Positions 55,477 to 63,927 of a stretch of DNA of 64,000 bases are shown here, piece by piece (the first letter of the stretch is position 1; every line of letters begins with the position of its first letter). Both the position numbers and the translations under genes were made by a program. Under the pieces are notes generated by a model that worked only from the letters and a program-made list of their open reading frames with translations, was not told the DNA's origin and did not search any database. The DNA lies in contig SVEZ01000003.1 of assembly GCA_015057115.1 (NCBI GenBank), positions 148,788 to 212,787 of the forward strand, given 5' to 3'. Source of the stretch: Lachnospiraceae bacterium. GTDB taxonomy: Bacteria > Bacillota > Clostridia > Lachnospirales > Lachnospiraceae.

Positions 55477-56838
55477 ATGACAATCAGAACAGCAGAAATG
55501 GAGCGGCTGCAGGAACTGTATGAGGAGAGGGAGAACAATCTGGTTTTTCTGTATGGAAGAACCGGAATGCAGCAACATGAATTAATGCAGCGGTTTTTGG
55601 AAGGGAAGAAATACGTCTTCTATTCAGCAAGCGAGTGTTCCAACGATATGCAGCGGGAGTTTTTTGCAAATTGCATCAGCGACAGCTGCCAGGTAGATAT
55701 TATCCGCAATGATTATGAAACTCTGTTTAACCGTATTAAGAGCGGTGAGGCATCTAAGCTTGTATTGATAATCGACCACGTGGAGAATATTTTGAAAAAA
55801 GACGATGCCTTTATGGATAACATCCTGAAACTGAAACAGAAGAAGTTGTACCCGGGTCCCGTTATGATTGTGTTCATGACTGACTCCATTGTGTTTGCAG
55901 AACAGGATTTTCCGGAGCTGATGGAGAATCGCATTAAGAAATTTGATGTAATCCTGAAGTTTACGGAGCTGAAATTCCTGGATGTAGTGCGTAGATTTCC
56001 GCACTACAGTGTATCGCAGTCCATTGAGGTATATGGCGTTATCGGTGGAGTGCCGGAGTATTTGGCACATTGGGATGACCGTCGTACATTAAAGGAAAAC
56101 ATTTGCCGAGTGATTTTGAAAGAGGACGGATTCCTGCATCAGGAGGCACACCGGTATTTGTCTGCAGAACTTCGGGAATACGGAGTATATCAGACCATCC
56201 TTGCTTCTATAGCTTCCGGAAGAGAAAAGCTAAACGATATCTTTTTATATACGGGATATTCCAGGCCAAAAATCAGTGTGTACATGAAGAATCTGGCAGG
56301 CTTTGAGGTCATCGGTAAGGTTTCTTCTTTTGAAACAGGTGGCTGGGACAATGCGAAAAAGGGTGTTTATCGAATTCAGAATACCTTCCTGAATTTCTGG
56401 TACAAATTTGTCTTTCCAAATCAGAGTCAGCTTCGGATGATGGGACCGGAAAAGTTTTATGATAAATATATTGCGCCGGACATTGACAGGTATTTTAATA
56501 ATACATTCCAGAAGGTTTGTATGGAATATTTGGAACTTTCCAGTGCAGTAAACCAGCTTCCTATACGAATTGAAAAAATGGGAACCTGGGTTGGTAAGAA
56601 GGGCACGATTGACATTATTGCTCAGGACAAGATTCGTAGTACCATCGTGGGAATGTGCAGCTGGTCTGAAGATATGTTTACCTACGATATGTATGAGCGC
56701 CTTCTAAAGAATATGAAGGATGCTAAAGTGAAATCCGAATACTGTTATCTGTTTTCCGCAAAGAAGTTTGAGGACAGGCTGATTGCAGCGTCAAAAGAGG
56801 ATTCTCACATTGTTATCGTAGATATGAACGAGATGTAG
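55477..56838 (+). CDS. archaeal-type AAA ATPase/DUF234-like protein with degenerate P-loop
   Basis: 453 residues matching the layout of the archaeal ATPase family: an N-terminal AAA-like domain, a winged-helix region (about 240-300, with IFLYTGYSRPKISVYMKNL), and a C-terminal DUF234-like nuclease-fold domain. The Walker A position reads LYGRTGMQQHEL with no GKT/S, and the Walker B position reads LVLIIDHVENI without the usual Asp-Glu. ATP hydrolysis is doubtful. The C-terminal domain has GKKGTIDIIAQDK, like a PD-(D/E)XK core. AGGAG precedes the ATG. It sits between asd and topB. Confidence 0.75.
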   Translation: MTIRTAEMERLQELYEERENNLVFLYGRTGMQQHELMQRFLEGKKYVFYSASECSNDMQREFFANCISDSCQVDIIRNDYETLFNRIKSGEASKLVLIIDHVENILKKDDAFMDNILKLKQKKLYPGPVMIVFMTDSIVFAEQDFPELMENRIKKFDVILKFTELKFLDVVRRFPHYSVSQSIEVYGVIGGVPEYLAHWDDRRTLKENICRVILKEDGFLHQEAHRYLSAELREYGVYQTILASIASGREKLNDIFLYTGYSRPKISVYMKNLAGFEVIGKVSSFETGGWDNAKKGVYRIQNTFLNFWYKFVFPNQSQLRMMGPEKFYDKYIAPDIDRYFNNTFQKVCMEYLELSSAVNQLPIRIEKMGTWVGKKGTIDIIAQDKIRSTIVGMCSWSEDMFTYDMYERLLKNMKDAKVKSEYCYLFSAKKFEDRLIAASKEDSHIVIVDMNEM

Positions 56839-56851
56839 TAAGGAGCTTAAG

Positions 56852-59800
56852 TTGGGAAAAGCACTGATTATAACAGAGAAACCCTCCGTCGCCAGGGACT
56901 TTGCCAGAGTACTGGGCGTAGGAAACCGTGGTGACGGATATATAGAAAACGAAAAGTATGTCATAAGCTGGTGTGTAGGCCATCTGGTAGGGATGGTCTA
57001 CCCGGAAAGCTATGACGAGCGATTGAAAAAGTGGAGATTGGAAGATCTCCCTTTTTTGCCAAAAGAATACAAATATGACGTTATTGAGAACGTCCGTAAA
57101 CAGTATGACATCGTACACGGTCTTCTTTTTCGGGAAGATATTGATACGGTTTACTGGGCAGGAGACGCCGGAAAAGAAGGACAGACCATTGAAGAGAATA
57201 TCCGGAATTTCGGTGGCGTAAAAGAAGGCATGAAGGAACTTCGTGTCTGGATTGATTCTCAGACAGATGAAGAAATGCTTAGGGGAATCCGGGAAGCCAA
57301 GGATATGAAGGAATACGAAAATCTTGGTAAATCCGGCATCATGCGAACCATTGAAGACTATGCCATGGGAATTAATTTTTCCCGTGCCATGTCAGTAAAA
57401 TACGGTAGCCTTTTAAATCGGGCTGCAGGAACCAAGCAATATGTTCCTATTGCTGTGGGACGTGTTATGACCTGTGTATTGGGCATGGTAGTCATAAGAG
57501 AACGGGAGATTCGAAACTTTGTGGAAACTCCTTTTTATCGAATTGTAGGAAGCTTTGGCGAGGCTTCTTTGCAGGGTGAATGGAAGGCGGTAGAGGGCTC
57601 TCAGTATTTTGAGTCTCCGCTTTTATATAAAGAGAACGGGTTTAAGGAACTGGAAAATGCAGAGAACCTGATAGCAGAGCTGTCAGGGAAGGAAGCAATT
57701 GTGGAGGAACTGGAGTTTTCCACCACGAAAAAGCGAGCCCCCTTGCTGTTCAACCTGGCGGAGCTTCAGGCTGAATGTGCGAAGCGGTTTAAAATCAGTC
57801 CGGATCAGACCTTAGAGGTGGCCCAGAGTTTATATGAAAAGAAAATGACCACCTATCCGAGAACCGATGCCAGAGTACTGTCAACTGCTGTAGCAAAGGA
57901 AATCCGGAAGAATCTATACGGAATTAAGAATTACGAAGCAACGGCGCAGTTCGTTGAGAATATTTTAAACCAGCGTCTTTTTGAGAAAATCGTAAAAACC
58001 AGTTATACAGATGATAGTAAAATCACGGATCACTATGCAATTATTCCAACGGGACAGCTTTCGGCCTTGTCGGGGCTTACGGATTTGGAAAGAAGCGTTT
58101 TTGACATGATTGTTCGTCGCTTTCTTTCTATATTCTATCCGCCGGCGGAATATGAAACCGTGAAGATTACGACAAAAATCGAAGATGAACGCTTTTTTAC
58201 CGGTGCCAAGGTACTGAAGGTACCCGGATATATGGAGATTGCAGGTAAACCTGCTACGAAAGAAGAAAAAGGGGAAGCTGAGGAGGAGGAAGAACCGACG
58301 AATCAGGAGGCTCTTCTTACCTTTGCAAAGCAGCTCTCCAAGGGAGATAGAATCGATGTGCAGGGAATGGAGGTTAAGGAAGGAAAGACCAAACCTCCAA
58401 AGAGGTACACTTCCGGAACCATGGTACTTGCCATGGAAAATGCGGGACAGCTTATTGAGGATGAAGAATTAAGAGCTCAGATGAAGGGCTCCGGAATCGG
58501 AACCAGTGCTACTCGTGCGGAAATTATAGCAAAGTTGGTTCGTGTGGGATATTTGAATTTGAATAAGAAATCCCAGGTACTGACCCCAAGTCGTTTGGGA
58601 GAGATGATATTTGAAGTGGTAAATCTTACGGTTCCGGCGCTTTTAAATCCGAAGATGACAGCATCATGGGAAAAGGGATTGGACGGCATTACCAATGGAA
58701 CGGTGGCGTTTGAGAGCTATCGTGAGAAGCTGGAAGACTTTATACGTACCGAGACCCTTGCTATTATTGAACGGGATTTAAAGGAACCCATTCAGAACCG
58801 GATTGTGGATCTGGTGGACATTAAAGAAGGCGCTAATATTTCTAAGGTGAAGATTGGGGCTATCTGTCCTCAGTGCGGTGCGCAGATGGTTACCACTCCT
58901 TTCGGATACGGGTGTGAAGCCTATCAGAAGGATGGCAGCGGTTGTAACTTTGCCATTGGAAGTATTGCTGGCAGAGCCTTGAGTTTGCCTGAAGTAAAAG
59001 AACTGTTGGAGCAGGGTAAAACCAGTGTTTTGAAAGGCTTTTCCGCAAAATCCGGAAAGAAATTTGAAGCGGCGCTGGTTCTTAATAAAGAAGAGGGTAA
59101 AGCATCTATTGGATTTTCGTTCGATGATGTGGAGGCAAAAACGTTACCAAACGTAAGTTGCCCGGACTGCGGAGGACAACTGCAGATTTTATCCTTTGGC
59201 TATCGTTGTGAAAATGCAGATTCCCATAAGGAAGAGGCAACCTGCCATTTTTCATTGGGAAGTATTGCAGGTAAGAAGCTTTCCACAAAGCAGGCAACGG
59301 ATCTTTTAACAAATGGCAAAACAGAGTTGATAGAGGGCTTTGTTTCCAAAAACGGAAAGAAATTTGCAGCTGTTTTACGTTTGGAAAAGGATGCTGAAGG
59401 AAAGCATCAGGTCGTGTTTGATTTTGATGATAAGGAAGCATATTATCTGGAGGACTTTTTCTGCCCGGCATGTAATGCCCCCATGGTAAAAACGCCTTTC
59501 GGATTTGGTTGCAGTGCTTACGATGCAGATAATCCGGAGAGCTGCCGATTTTCCATTGGAACAATTTGTGGGAAGACCCTTTCTTTAGAACAGGCGAAAA
59601 AACTGGTAAAAGAGGGGATGACGGAGACAATCCGCGGATTTAAGAGCAAAGGCGGTAAGAAGTTTGATGCCTGTCTGAAAATGGAACAAACGGAGGATGG
59701 CGGCTTTAATATCACCTTTGACTTTGACCACGTGGAAGCAAAGAAGGTGAAAGGTGTGGTTTGTCCGAAATGCGGTGGTGATTTGGTGGTAACCCCTTTT

Positions 59801-60283
59801 GGCTTCGGATGCGCCAACTACAAGCGGGATTCTGAAGAAAGCTGCGGTTTTTCTGTTGGAAAGATTGCAGGGGTAAAGATTAAGGAAGCACAGTTAAAAA
59901 CCCTTTTGGTGGAGGGAAAAACCGATGTGATTACTGGATTTACATCCAAGAGTGGTAAGAAATTCGACGCCTGTTTGGAACTTGTGGACGGTGAAGTGCG
60001 ATTCTTTTTCCCGGATCAGGTAGAACCGGTAGAAAGTGCAGTTGCCTGTCCAAACTGCGAAAAGAAGTTAATTCGAAGCAAGTTTTACCATGAGTGTGAA
60101 TGTGGATTTAAGGTTTCCCATTTGGTGGCACAGGTGGATCTTTCCGATGAAGTGATGACAGAACTTTTTACCAATGGTATAACAACAGAGAAGATTACCG
60201 GTTTTAAAAGCAAGGCCGGAAATGTGTTTGATGCAAAATTGAAATACGATAAAGAAGCGGGGATTTCCTTCGTGTTTGATTAA
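56852..60283 (+). CDS. topB: type IA DNA topoisomerase III with five C-terminal repeats
   Basis: 1143 residues, far longer than E. coli TopB (about 650). The TOPRIM domain has Glu9 (IITEKPS) and D105-A-G107-K-E109, where the family has D-x-D-x-E, so one acid is Gly. The active-site Tyr is about residue 335 in MTTYPRTDAR. From about residue 670, five repeats of about 95 residues follow; each starts with CPxC and has a second Cys cluster, a segment like GxIAGxxLS and GFxSKxGKKF. The start is TTG at 56852 with AAGGAG upstream. It decatenates and relaxes DNA; the repeats probably bind DNA. Confidence 0.93.
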   Translation: MGKALIITEKPSVARDFARVLGVGNRGDGYIENEKYVISWCVGHLVGMVYPESYDERLKKWRLEDLPFLPKEYKYDVIENVRKQYDIVHGLLFREDIDTVYWAGDAGKEGQTIEENIRNFGGVKEGMKELRVWIDSQTDEEMLRGIREAKDMKEYENLGKSGIMRTIEDYAMGINFSRAMSVKYGSLLNRAAGTKQYVPIAVGRVMTCVLGMVVIREREIRNFVETPFYRIVGSFGEASLQGEWKAVEGSQYFESPLLYKENGFKELENAENLIAELSGKEAIVEELEFSTTKKRAPLLFNLAELQAECAKRFKISPDQTLEVAQSLYEKKMTTYPRTDARVLSTAVAKEIRKNLYGIKNYEATAQFVENILNQRLFEKIVKTSYTDDSKITDHYAIIPTGQLSALSGLTDLERSVFDMIVRRFLSIFYPPAEYETVKITTKIEDERFFTGAKVLKVPGYMEIAGKPATKEEKGEAEEEEEPTNQEALLTFAKQLSKGDRIDVQGMEVKEGKTKPPKRYTSGTMVLAMENAGQLIEDEELRAQMKGSGIGTSATRAEIIAKLVRVGYLNLNKKSQVLTPSRLGEMIFEVVNLTVPALLNPKMTASWEKGLDGITNGTVAFESYREKLEDFIRTETLAIIERDLKEPIQNRIVDLVDIKEGANISKVKIGAICPQCGAQMVTTPFGYGCEAYQKDGSGCNFAIGSIAGRALSLPEVKELLEQGKTSVLKGFSAKSGKKFEAALVLNKEEGKASIGFSFDDVEAKTLPNVSCPDCGGQLQILSFGYRCENADSHKEEATCHFSLGSIAGKKLSTKQATDLLTNGKTELIEGFVSKNGKKFAAVLRLEKDAEGKHQVVFDFDDKEAYYLEDFFCPACNAPMVKTPFGFGCSAYDADNPESCRFSIGTICGKTLSLEQAKKLVKEGMTETIRGFKSKGGKKFDACLKMEQTEDGGFNITFDFDHVEAKKVKGVVCPKCGGDLVVTPFGFGCANYKRDSEESCGFSVGKIAGVKIKEAQLKTLLVEGKTDVITGFTSKSGKKFDACLELVDGEVRFFFPDQVEPVESAVACPNCEKKLIRSKFYHECECGFKVSHLVAQVDLSDEVMTELFTNGITTEKITGFKSKAGNVFDAKLKYDKEAGISFVFD
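58859..60280 (+). repeat. five tandem zinc-ribbon-like protein repeats in TopB
   Basis: Protein-level repeats of roughly 95 residues starting near ICPQCG, SCPDCG, FCPACN, VCPKCG and ACPNCE. The first four keep CPxC...C...C(x)F, which fits zinc binding. The fifth has its second pair as CECGF. DNA identity between units is low, so these are old duplications. Confidence 0.85.
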
Positions 60284-60295
60284 GGAGAGTTGAAA

Positions 60296-60961
60296 ATGGA
60301 ACAGTGTAAGATTGCAAATATGTATAGTTTAGAGGAGAGTTTGGCGGGAGTGTATCTTGAAAAGCTGACTTACCCTTGGGAGGCATTGCCACTGATTAAG
60401 GAGTGGATTTTGGAAATTGGGGCAAGTCTTGATACGTCTGTTTACGAAGAGGTTCGGGAACATGTATGGATTGCCAAATCCGCCAAGGTGTACGAGACAG
60501 CCACCATTTTAGCTCCGGCTATTATTGGTGAGGCGACGGAGGTACGTCCAGGCGCTTTTATCCGAGGAAATGCTATTGTAGGAAATAATTGCGTAGTGGG
60601 TAACTCCACAGAGCTGAAAAACGTAATTTTGTTTAATAACGTGCAGGTTCCGCATTATAATTATGTGGGAGATTCTGTGCTTGGTTTTAAATCCCATATG
60701 GGTGCCGGCAGCATTACCAGTAATGTTAAGTCGGACAAGACACTGGTAGTGGTAAAAGATGGCAAAGAACAGATTGAAACCGGACTTAAAAAATTTGGCG
60801 CCATGTTATCCGATCACGTGGAGGTTGGTTGTAACAGCGTATTAAATCCAGGAACAGTAATTGGAAAAAATACCAATATCTATCCATTATCTCCTGTAAG
60901 AGGGGTTATTCCTGCAGATTCTATTTTTAAGAAGCAGGATGATATTGTTCGCAAGCATTAA
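60296..60961 (+). CDS. hexapeptide-repeat (left-handed beta-helix) transferase-like protein
   Basis: 221 residues with imperfect hexapeptide repeats across most of the length (IIGEATEVRPGAFIRGNAIVGNN, VVGNSTELKNVI, MGAGSITSNVKSD), like the acetyltransferase half of GlmU. It lacks the N-terminal pyrophosphorylase GxGTRM motif, so it is not a bifunctional GlmU. Probably an acyl- or nucleotidyl-transferase acting on a sugar; the substrate is unknown. ATG 60296 follows AAGGAGAG at good spacing; TTG 60290 is too close. Confidence 0.8.
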   Translation: MEQCKIANMYSLEESLAGVYLEKLTYPWEALPLIKEWILEIGASLDTSVYEEVREHVWIAKSAKVYETATILAPAIIGEATEVRPGAFIRGNAIVGNNCVVGNSTELKNVILFNNVQVPHYNYVGDSVLGFKSHMGAGSITSNVKSDKTLVVVKDGKEQIETGLKKFGAMLSDHVEVGCNSVLNPGTVIGKNTNIYPLSPVRGVIPADSIFKKQDDIVRKH

Positions 60962-60990
60962 GGCTTTTTCGTGAATAAGGGCAGATGCCC

Positions 60991-61019
60991 TTGTTGGATT
61001 GTTGGCTTTATGATAGAAT
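60991..61019 (+). promoter_or_regulatory. promoter of the NifU-like/GGGtGRT unit
   Basis: TTGTTG, a 17-bp spacer and TAGAAT, 86 bp before the NifU-like start. Confidence 0.5.
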
Positions 61020-61054
61020 ATTAGTTGCGAGTATTTTTATTCGTACAATTTAGA

Positions 61055-61079
61055 TACAAGCGGGGGTTTTACCCTTGTA
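61055..61079 (+). promoter_or_regulatory. leader hairpin before the NifU-like gene
   Basis: TACAAG and CTTGTA, extended by GG/CC past a bulged C, form a stem 26 nt before the start codon and just upstream of the AAAGGAG ribosome binding site. No T tract follows, so it is not a terminator. Confidence 0.4.
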
Positions 61080-61104
61080 GGAAGATATAGGAAAGGAGAA
61101 TAAC

Positions 61105-61806
61105 ATGATTTATTCAAAGGAAGTAGAATTAATGTGTCCTGTAGCTAAGGGTGCTAAGCATGAGCCGGCGCCAATCCCACAGGAGGGTAAGTGGACACAT
61201 GCGAAACAGGTTACAGACATCTCCGGTTTTACACACGGTGTGGGCTGGTGTGCACCACAGCAGGGTGCCTGCAAGCTTACATTAAATGTTAAGAACGGTA
61301 TTATAGAAGAGGCTCTGGTAGAGACTATCGGTTGCTCCGGCATGACTCATTCCGCAGCTATGGCAGCTGAGATTTTGCAGGGCAAGACCATTTTAGAGGC
61401 ATTAAATACTGACCTTGTATGTGATGCAATCAATACTGCTATGCGTGAGCTGTTTTTACAGATTGTATACGGAAGAACCCAGAGTGCTTTTTCCGATGAC
61501 GGACTTGTAATCGGAGCCGGACTTGAGGATCTTGGTAAAGGACTTCGTTCCCAGGTTGGAACCATGTACGCTACCAAAGAAAAGGGCGTTCGTTACTTAG
61601 AGATGGCAGAAGGCTATGTAACAGGAATTGCTCTTGACAAGGACAATGAAGTAATTGGATATCAGTTCGTTTCTCTTGGAAAAATGACTGACTTTATTAA
61701 AAAAGGTGATGATCCAAACACTGCATGGGAGAAAGCAAAAGGCTCCTACGGACGTGTTACCGAAGAACAGGGTGCTGTTAAGATCATCGACCCAAGACAG
61801 GAATAG
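61105..61806 (+). CDS. NifU/IscU-like iron-sulfur scaffold domain protein
   Basis: 233 residues. The core resembles the NifU N-terminal scaffold: Cys in GWCAPQQGACKL, then NGIIEEALVETIGCSGM (the second scaffold cysteine context) and a third Cys in DLVCDAI. The rest, including a C-terminal half with YATKEKGVRYLEMAEGYVTG, is not typical of IscU. Such genes are known next to GGGtGRT-family genes, as here 15 nt downstream. It probably carries or donates an Fe-S cluster to that partner. AAAGGAG precedes the ATG. Confidence 0.8.
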   Translation: MIYSKEVELMCPVAKGAKHEPAPIPQEGKWTHAKQVTDISGFTHGVGWCAPQQGACKLTLNVKNGIIEEALVETIGCSGMTHSAAMAAEILQGKTILEALNTDLVCDAINTAMRELFLQIVYGRTQSAFSDDGLVIGAGLEDLGKGLRSQVGTMYATKEKGVRYLEMAEGYVTGIALDKDNEVIGYQFVSLGKMTDFIKKGDDPNTAWEKAKGSYGRVTEEQGAVKIIDPRQE

Positions 61807-61821
61807 GAAAGGAGAAGGGAC

Positions 61822-62832
61822 ATGGCATTATTTGAATCATACGAAAGAAGACTTCCACAGATTACGGAAGTACTGAATAAATATGGTATCAGCTCATTGG
61901 AAGAAGCTGAGAAGATCACAAAGGATGCAGGCCTTGATGTGTATGAACAGGTTAAGAAGATCCAGCCAATCTGTTTTGAAAACGCATGCTGGGCATATAC
62001 CGTTGGTGCAGCTATCGCAATTAAGAAGAACTGCCGTCGTGCCGCTGATGCAGCTGCAGCTATTGGAGAAGGATTACAGTCCTTCTGTATTCCGGGTTCC
62101 GTTGCTGACCATCGTAAGGTAGGTCTTGGACATGGTAACCTTGGAAAGATGTTATTAGAGGAAGAAACCGAGTGTTTTGCATTCTTGGCAGGTCATGAAT
62201 CCTTTGCAGCAGCAGAGGGTGCTATCGGTATTGCTGAGAAGGCAAATAAGGTTCGTAAGAAACCGCTCCGTGTTATCTTAAACGGTCTTGGAAAAGATGC
62301 TGCACAGATTATTTCCAGAATCAACGGATTTACCTACGTTGAAACCAAATATGATTATGCAACCGCAACTTTAGAGACTGTATATGAGAAACCATACTCT
62401 GAAGGTCTTCGTGCAACTGTTAAATGCTACGGTGCAGATGATGTTCAGGAAGGTGTAGCTATCATGCATAAGGAAAACGTTGGTGTTTCCATTACCGGTA
62501 ACTCCACCAACCCAACACGTTTCCAGCATCCGGTAGCTGGTACCTACAAGAAAGAATGTATCGAACAGGGGAAGAAATACTTCTCTGTTGCATCCGGTGG
62601 TGGTACAGGACGTACGCTTCATCCGGACAACATGGCAGCCGGTCCTGCTTCCTACGGTATGACTGATACTTTAGGACGTATGCACTCTGATGCACAGTTT
62701 GCTGGATCTTCCTCCGTACCGGCTCATGTTGAAATGATGGGCTTAATCGGAATGGGCAACAACCCAATGGTTGGAGCCACCGTAGCTGTTGCAGTTAGCG
62801 TTGAAGAAGCGGCAAATGCTGGGAAATTCTAA
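61822..62832 (+). CDS. GGGtGRT family protein of unknown function
   Basis: 336 residues, with the name-giving motif seen as SGGGTGRTLHPDN at about residues 258-270. Three early cysteines (in QPICFENACW and KKNCRRA) and one in SFCIPGS could bind a cofactor. An AADAAAAIGEGLQ helix and NGLGKDAAQIISRI follow. No known catalytic motif is visible and no function is established that I know of. AAAGGAGAAGG precedes the ATG; it forms a two-gene unit with the NifU-like gene. Confidence 0.88.
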   Translation: MALFESYERRLPQITEVLNKYGISSLEEAEKITKDAGLDVYEQVKKIQPICFENACWAYTVGAAIAIKKNCRRAADAAAAIGEGLQSFCIPGSVADHRKVGLGHGNLGKMLLEEETECFAFLAGHESFAAAEGAIGIAEKANKVRKKPLRVILNGLGKDAAQIISRINGFTYVETKYDYATATLETVYEKPYSEGLRATVKCYGADDVQEGVAIMHKENVGVSITGNSTNPTRFQHPVAGTYKKECIEQGKKYFSVASGGGTGRTLHPDNMAAGPASYGMTDTLGRMHSDAQFAGSSSVPAHVEMMGLIGMGNNPMVGATVAVAVSVEEAANAGKF

Positions 62833-62850
62833 GAAATAGCGTAAATAAAG

Positions 62851-62890
62851 GGCTATCGTGGTTCTGTATGCTCCACGGTAGCCTAAAATT
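62851..62890 (+). terminator. hairpin after the GGGtGRT gene
   Basis: GGCTATCGTGG and CCACGGTAGCC (one G-U pair) form an 11-bp stem around an 11-nt loop, followed by an AT-rich tail TAAAATTTT. Confidence 0.7.
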
Positions 62891-62908
62891 TTAACGGGAA
62901 AGTAGGAT

Positions 62909-63409
62909 ATGAAGGATTTACAGAGTCTTGGGGCTATTTGTATAAAAGAACTTGAAGATGTTGGGTTAAAGCCCGGTAAGATTAAAGCCTGGCACATCAA
63001 CGATAGGGCAAGAACACGGTGGGGACAATGTCGGAAGAATCCGGATGGCACTTTTGAAATTGAGATTGCAAAACAACTGCTTGTGGATGACCGTATATCG
63101 GAGAAAGCATGCAAGGAAACAATTTTGCATGAGCTTTTGCACACCTGCCCCGGGTGTATGAAGCATACGGGAATGTGGAAGACTTACGCCCGATATATCA
63201 ATTCCCTCTATGGGTACAAAATAAAGCGTGTCACCCTCGGAAAAGAAAAAGGGGTGGAAAATTACGAAGCAAAGCAGCAACCGGTAAAATATGTCTATAT
63301 TTGCGAGGTATGTGGTGCGGTTGTAAAAAGGAAACGGGAAAGCAATTTTACAAGGAATTATAAACAGTATCGTTGCGGACGATGCGGGGGAAGATTTCGT
63401 AAAGGATAG
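62909..63409 (+). CDS. SprT-like zinc metalloprotease-fold protein
   Basis: 166 residues with the zinc-protease motif ETILHELLHTC and a downstream HTGMWK, as in the SprT/Spartan-like fold, then a C-terminal zinc ribbon (CEVCG ... CGRCGG). Eukaryotic relatives cut DNA-protein crosslinks; the bacterial role is not known. Start ATG 62909 with AGGAT close upstream. Also resembles YgjP/M48-like domains, but the zinc ribbon favours SprT-like. Confidence 0.82.
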   Translation: MKDLQSLGAICIKELEDVGLKPGKIKAWHINDRARTRWGQCRKNPDGTFEIEIAKQLLVDDRISEKACKETILHELLHTCPGCMKHTGMWKTYARYINSLYGYKIKRVTLGKEKGVENYEAKQQPVKYVYICEVCGAVVKRKRESNFTRNYKQYRCGRCGGRFRKG

Positions 63410-63419
63410 GTGAAGTGGA

Positions 63420-63698
63420 GTGGATAATGAATGGAGTATGGCAAAAGAAGAATTGACGACGGCTATGACTCAACTGGGTTTTCCTGAAGCCCTGGGAAAT
63501 GAGGTTGCGAAGAACCTTGGTAGCCCTCAGGCAATGGAGCGTATGACGTCGTATCTTTACTATGTGAAACCTAAGAAAGCCGAATTGGTGGTGGATGAGA
63601 TGCTGGCCATATGCAGTGAAATTGCAGCTTGGAAGGAAAAGAAGGCGAGTATAGCTGCAAATGCCAATTATAATAGAATAAGGGAAAAAGAGTTTTAA
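63420..63698 (+). CDS. small conserved-looking helical protein
   Basis: 92 residues, all predicted helical, including LGFPEALGNEVAKNLGSPQAM and VKPKKAELVVDEMLAICSEI. No membrane segment or known motif; it may be a small regulatory or adaptor protein. The start is GTG at 63420 or ATG at 63438; the latter has GGAG at close spacing. It lies 11 nt after the SprT-like gene and probably shares its transcript. Confidence 0.7.
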   Translation: MDNEWSMAKEELTTAMTQLGFPEALGNEVAKNLGSPQAMERMTSYLYYVKPKKAELVVDEMLAICSEIAAWKEKKASIAANANYNRIREKEF

Positions 63699-63702
63699 AT
63701 CG

Positions 63703-63731
63703 TTGCATTTTGAGGGGATTTTTACTATTAT
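63703..63731 (+). promoter_or_regulatory. promoter for the transporter gene
   Basis: TTGCAT, a 17-bp spacer and TATTAT, 54 bp before the GTG at 63785. Confidence 0.5.
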
Positions 63732-63784
63732 AAATAAGTGAAAGAAGTAGATGGCATTGAATAATTGAAAGAGGAAGCAGTAAA

Positions 63785-63927
63785 GTGCAGAAGAAGGGAT
63801 TGGTACAGGTTAATTTAGCCGTTCTTTTATTTGGAATGGCAGGAGTTCTTGCAAAATGGATTCATATTCCGGCTGTGGGAATTACTTTTTTCAGGGTGCT
63901 GTTTTCGTCAGCATCCCTGTTTCTGTT
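63785..63927 (+). CDS. EamA/DMT-type transporter, 5' exon only (interrupted)
   Basis: A frame starting with GTG at 63785 (GAGGAAG upstream) encodes a membrane protein start: residues 8-25 are hydrophobic (LAVLLFGMAGVLAK), then PAVGITFFRVLFSSASLFLL. The layout and FFR motif fit the drug/metabolite transporter (EamA) family. After codon 47 plus two bases the sequence changes to what looks like the 5' end of a group II intron, where coding similarity stops. The rest of the gene would lie beyond the window. Confidence 0.65.

Noticed and set aside
60976..60991. AAGGGCA/TGCCCTT inverted repeat after the hexapeptide-repeat gene as a terminator
   Set aside because: The loop would be only two bases and no T tract follows, so termination is unlikely.
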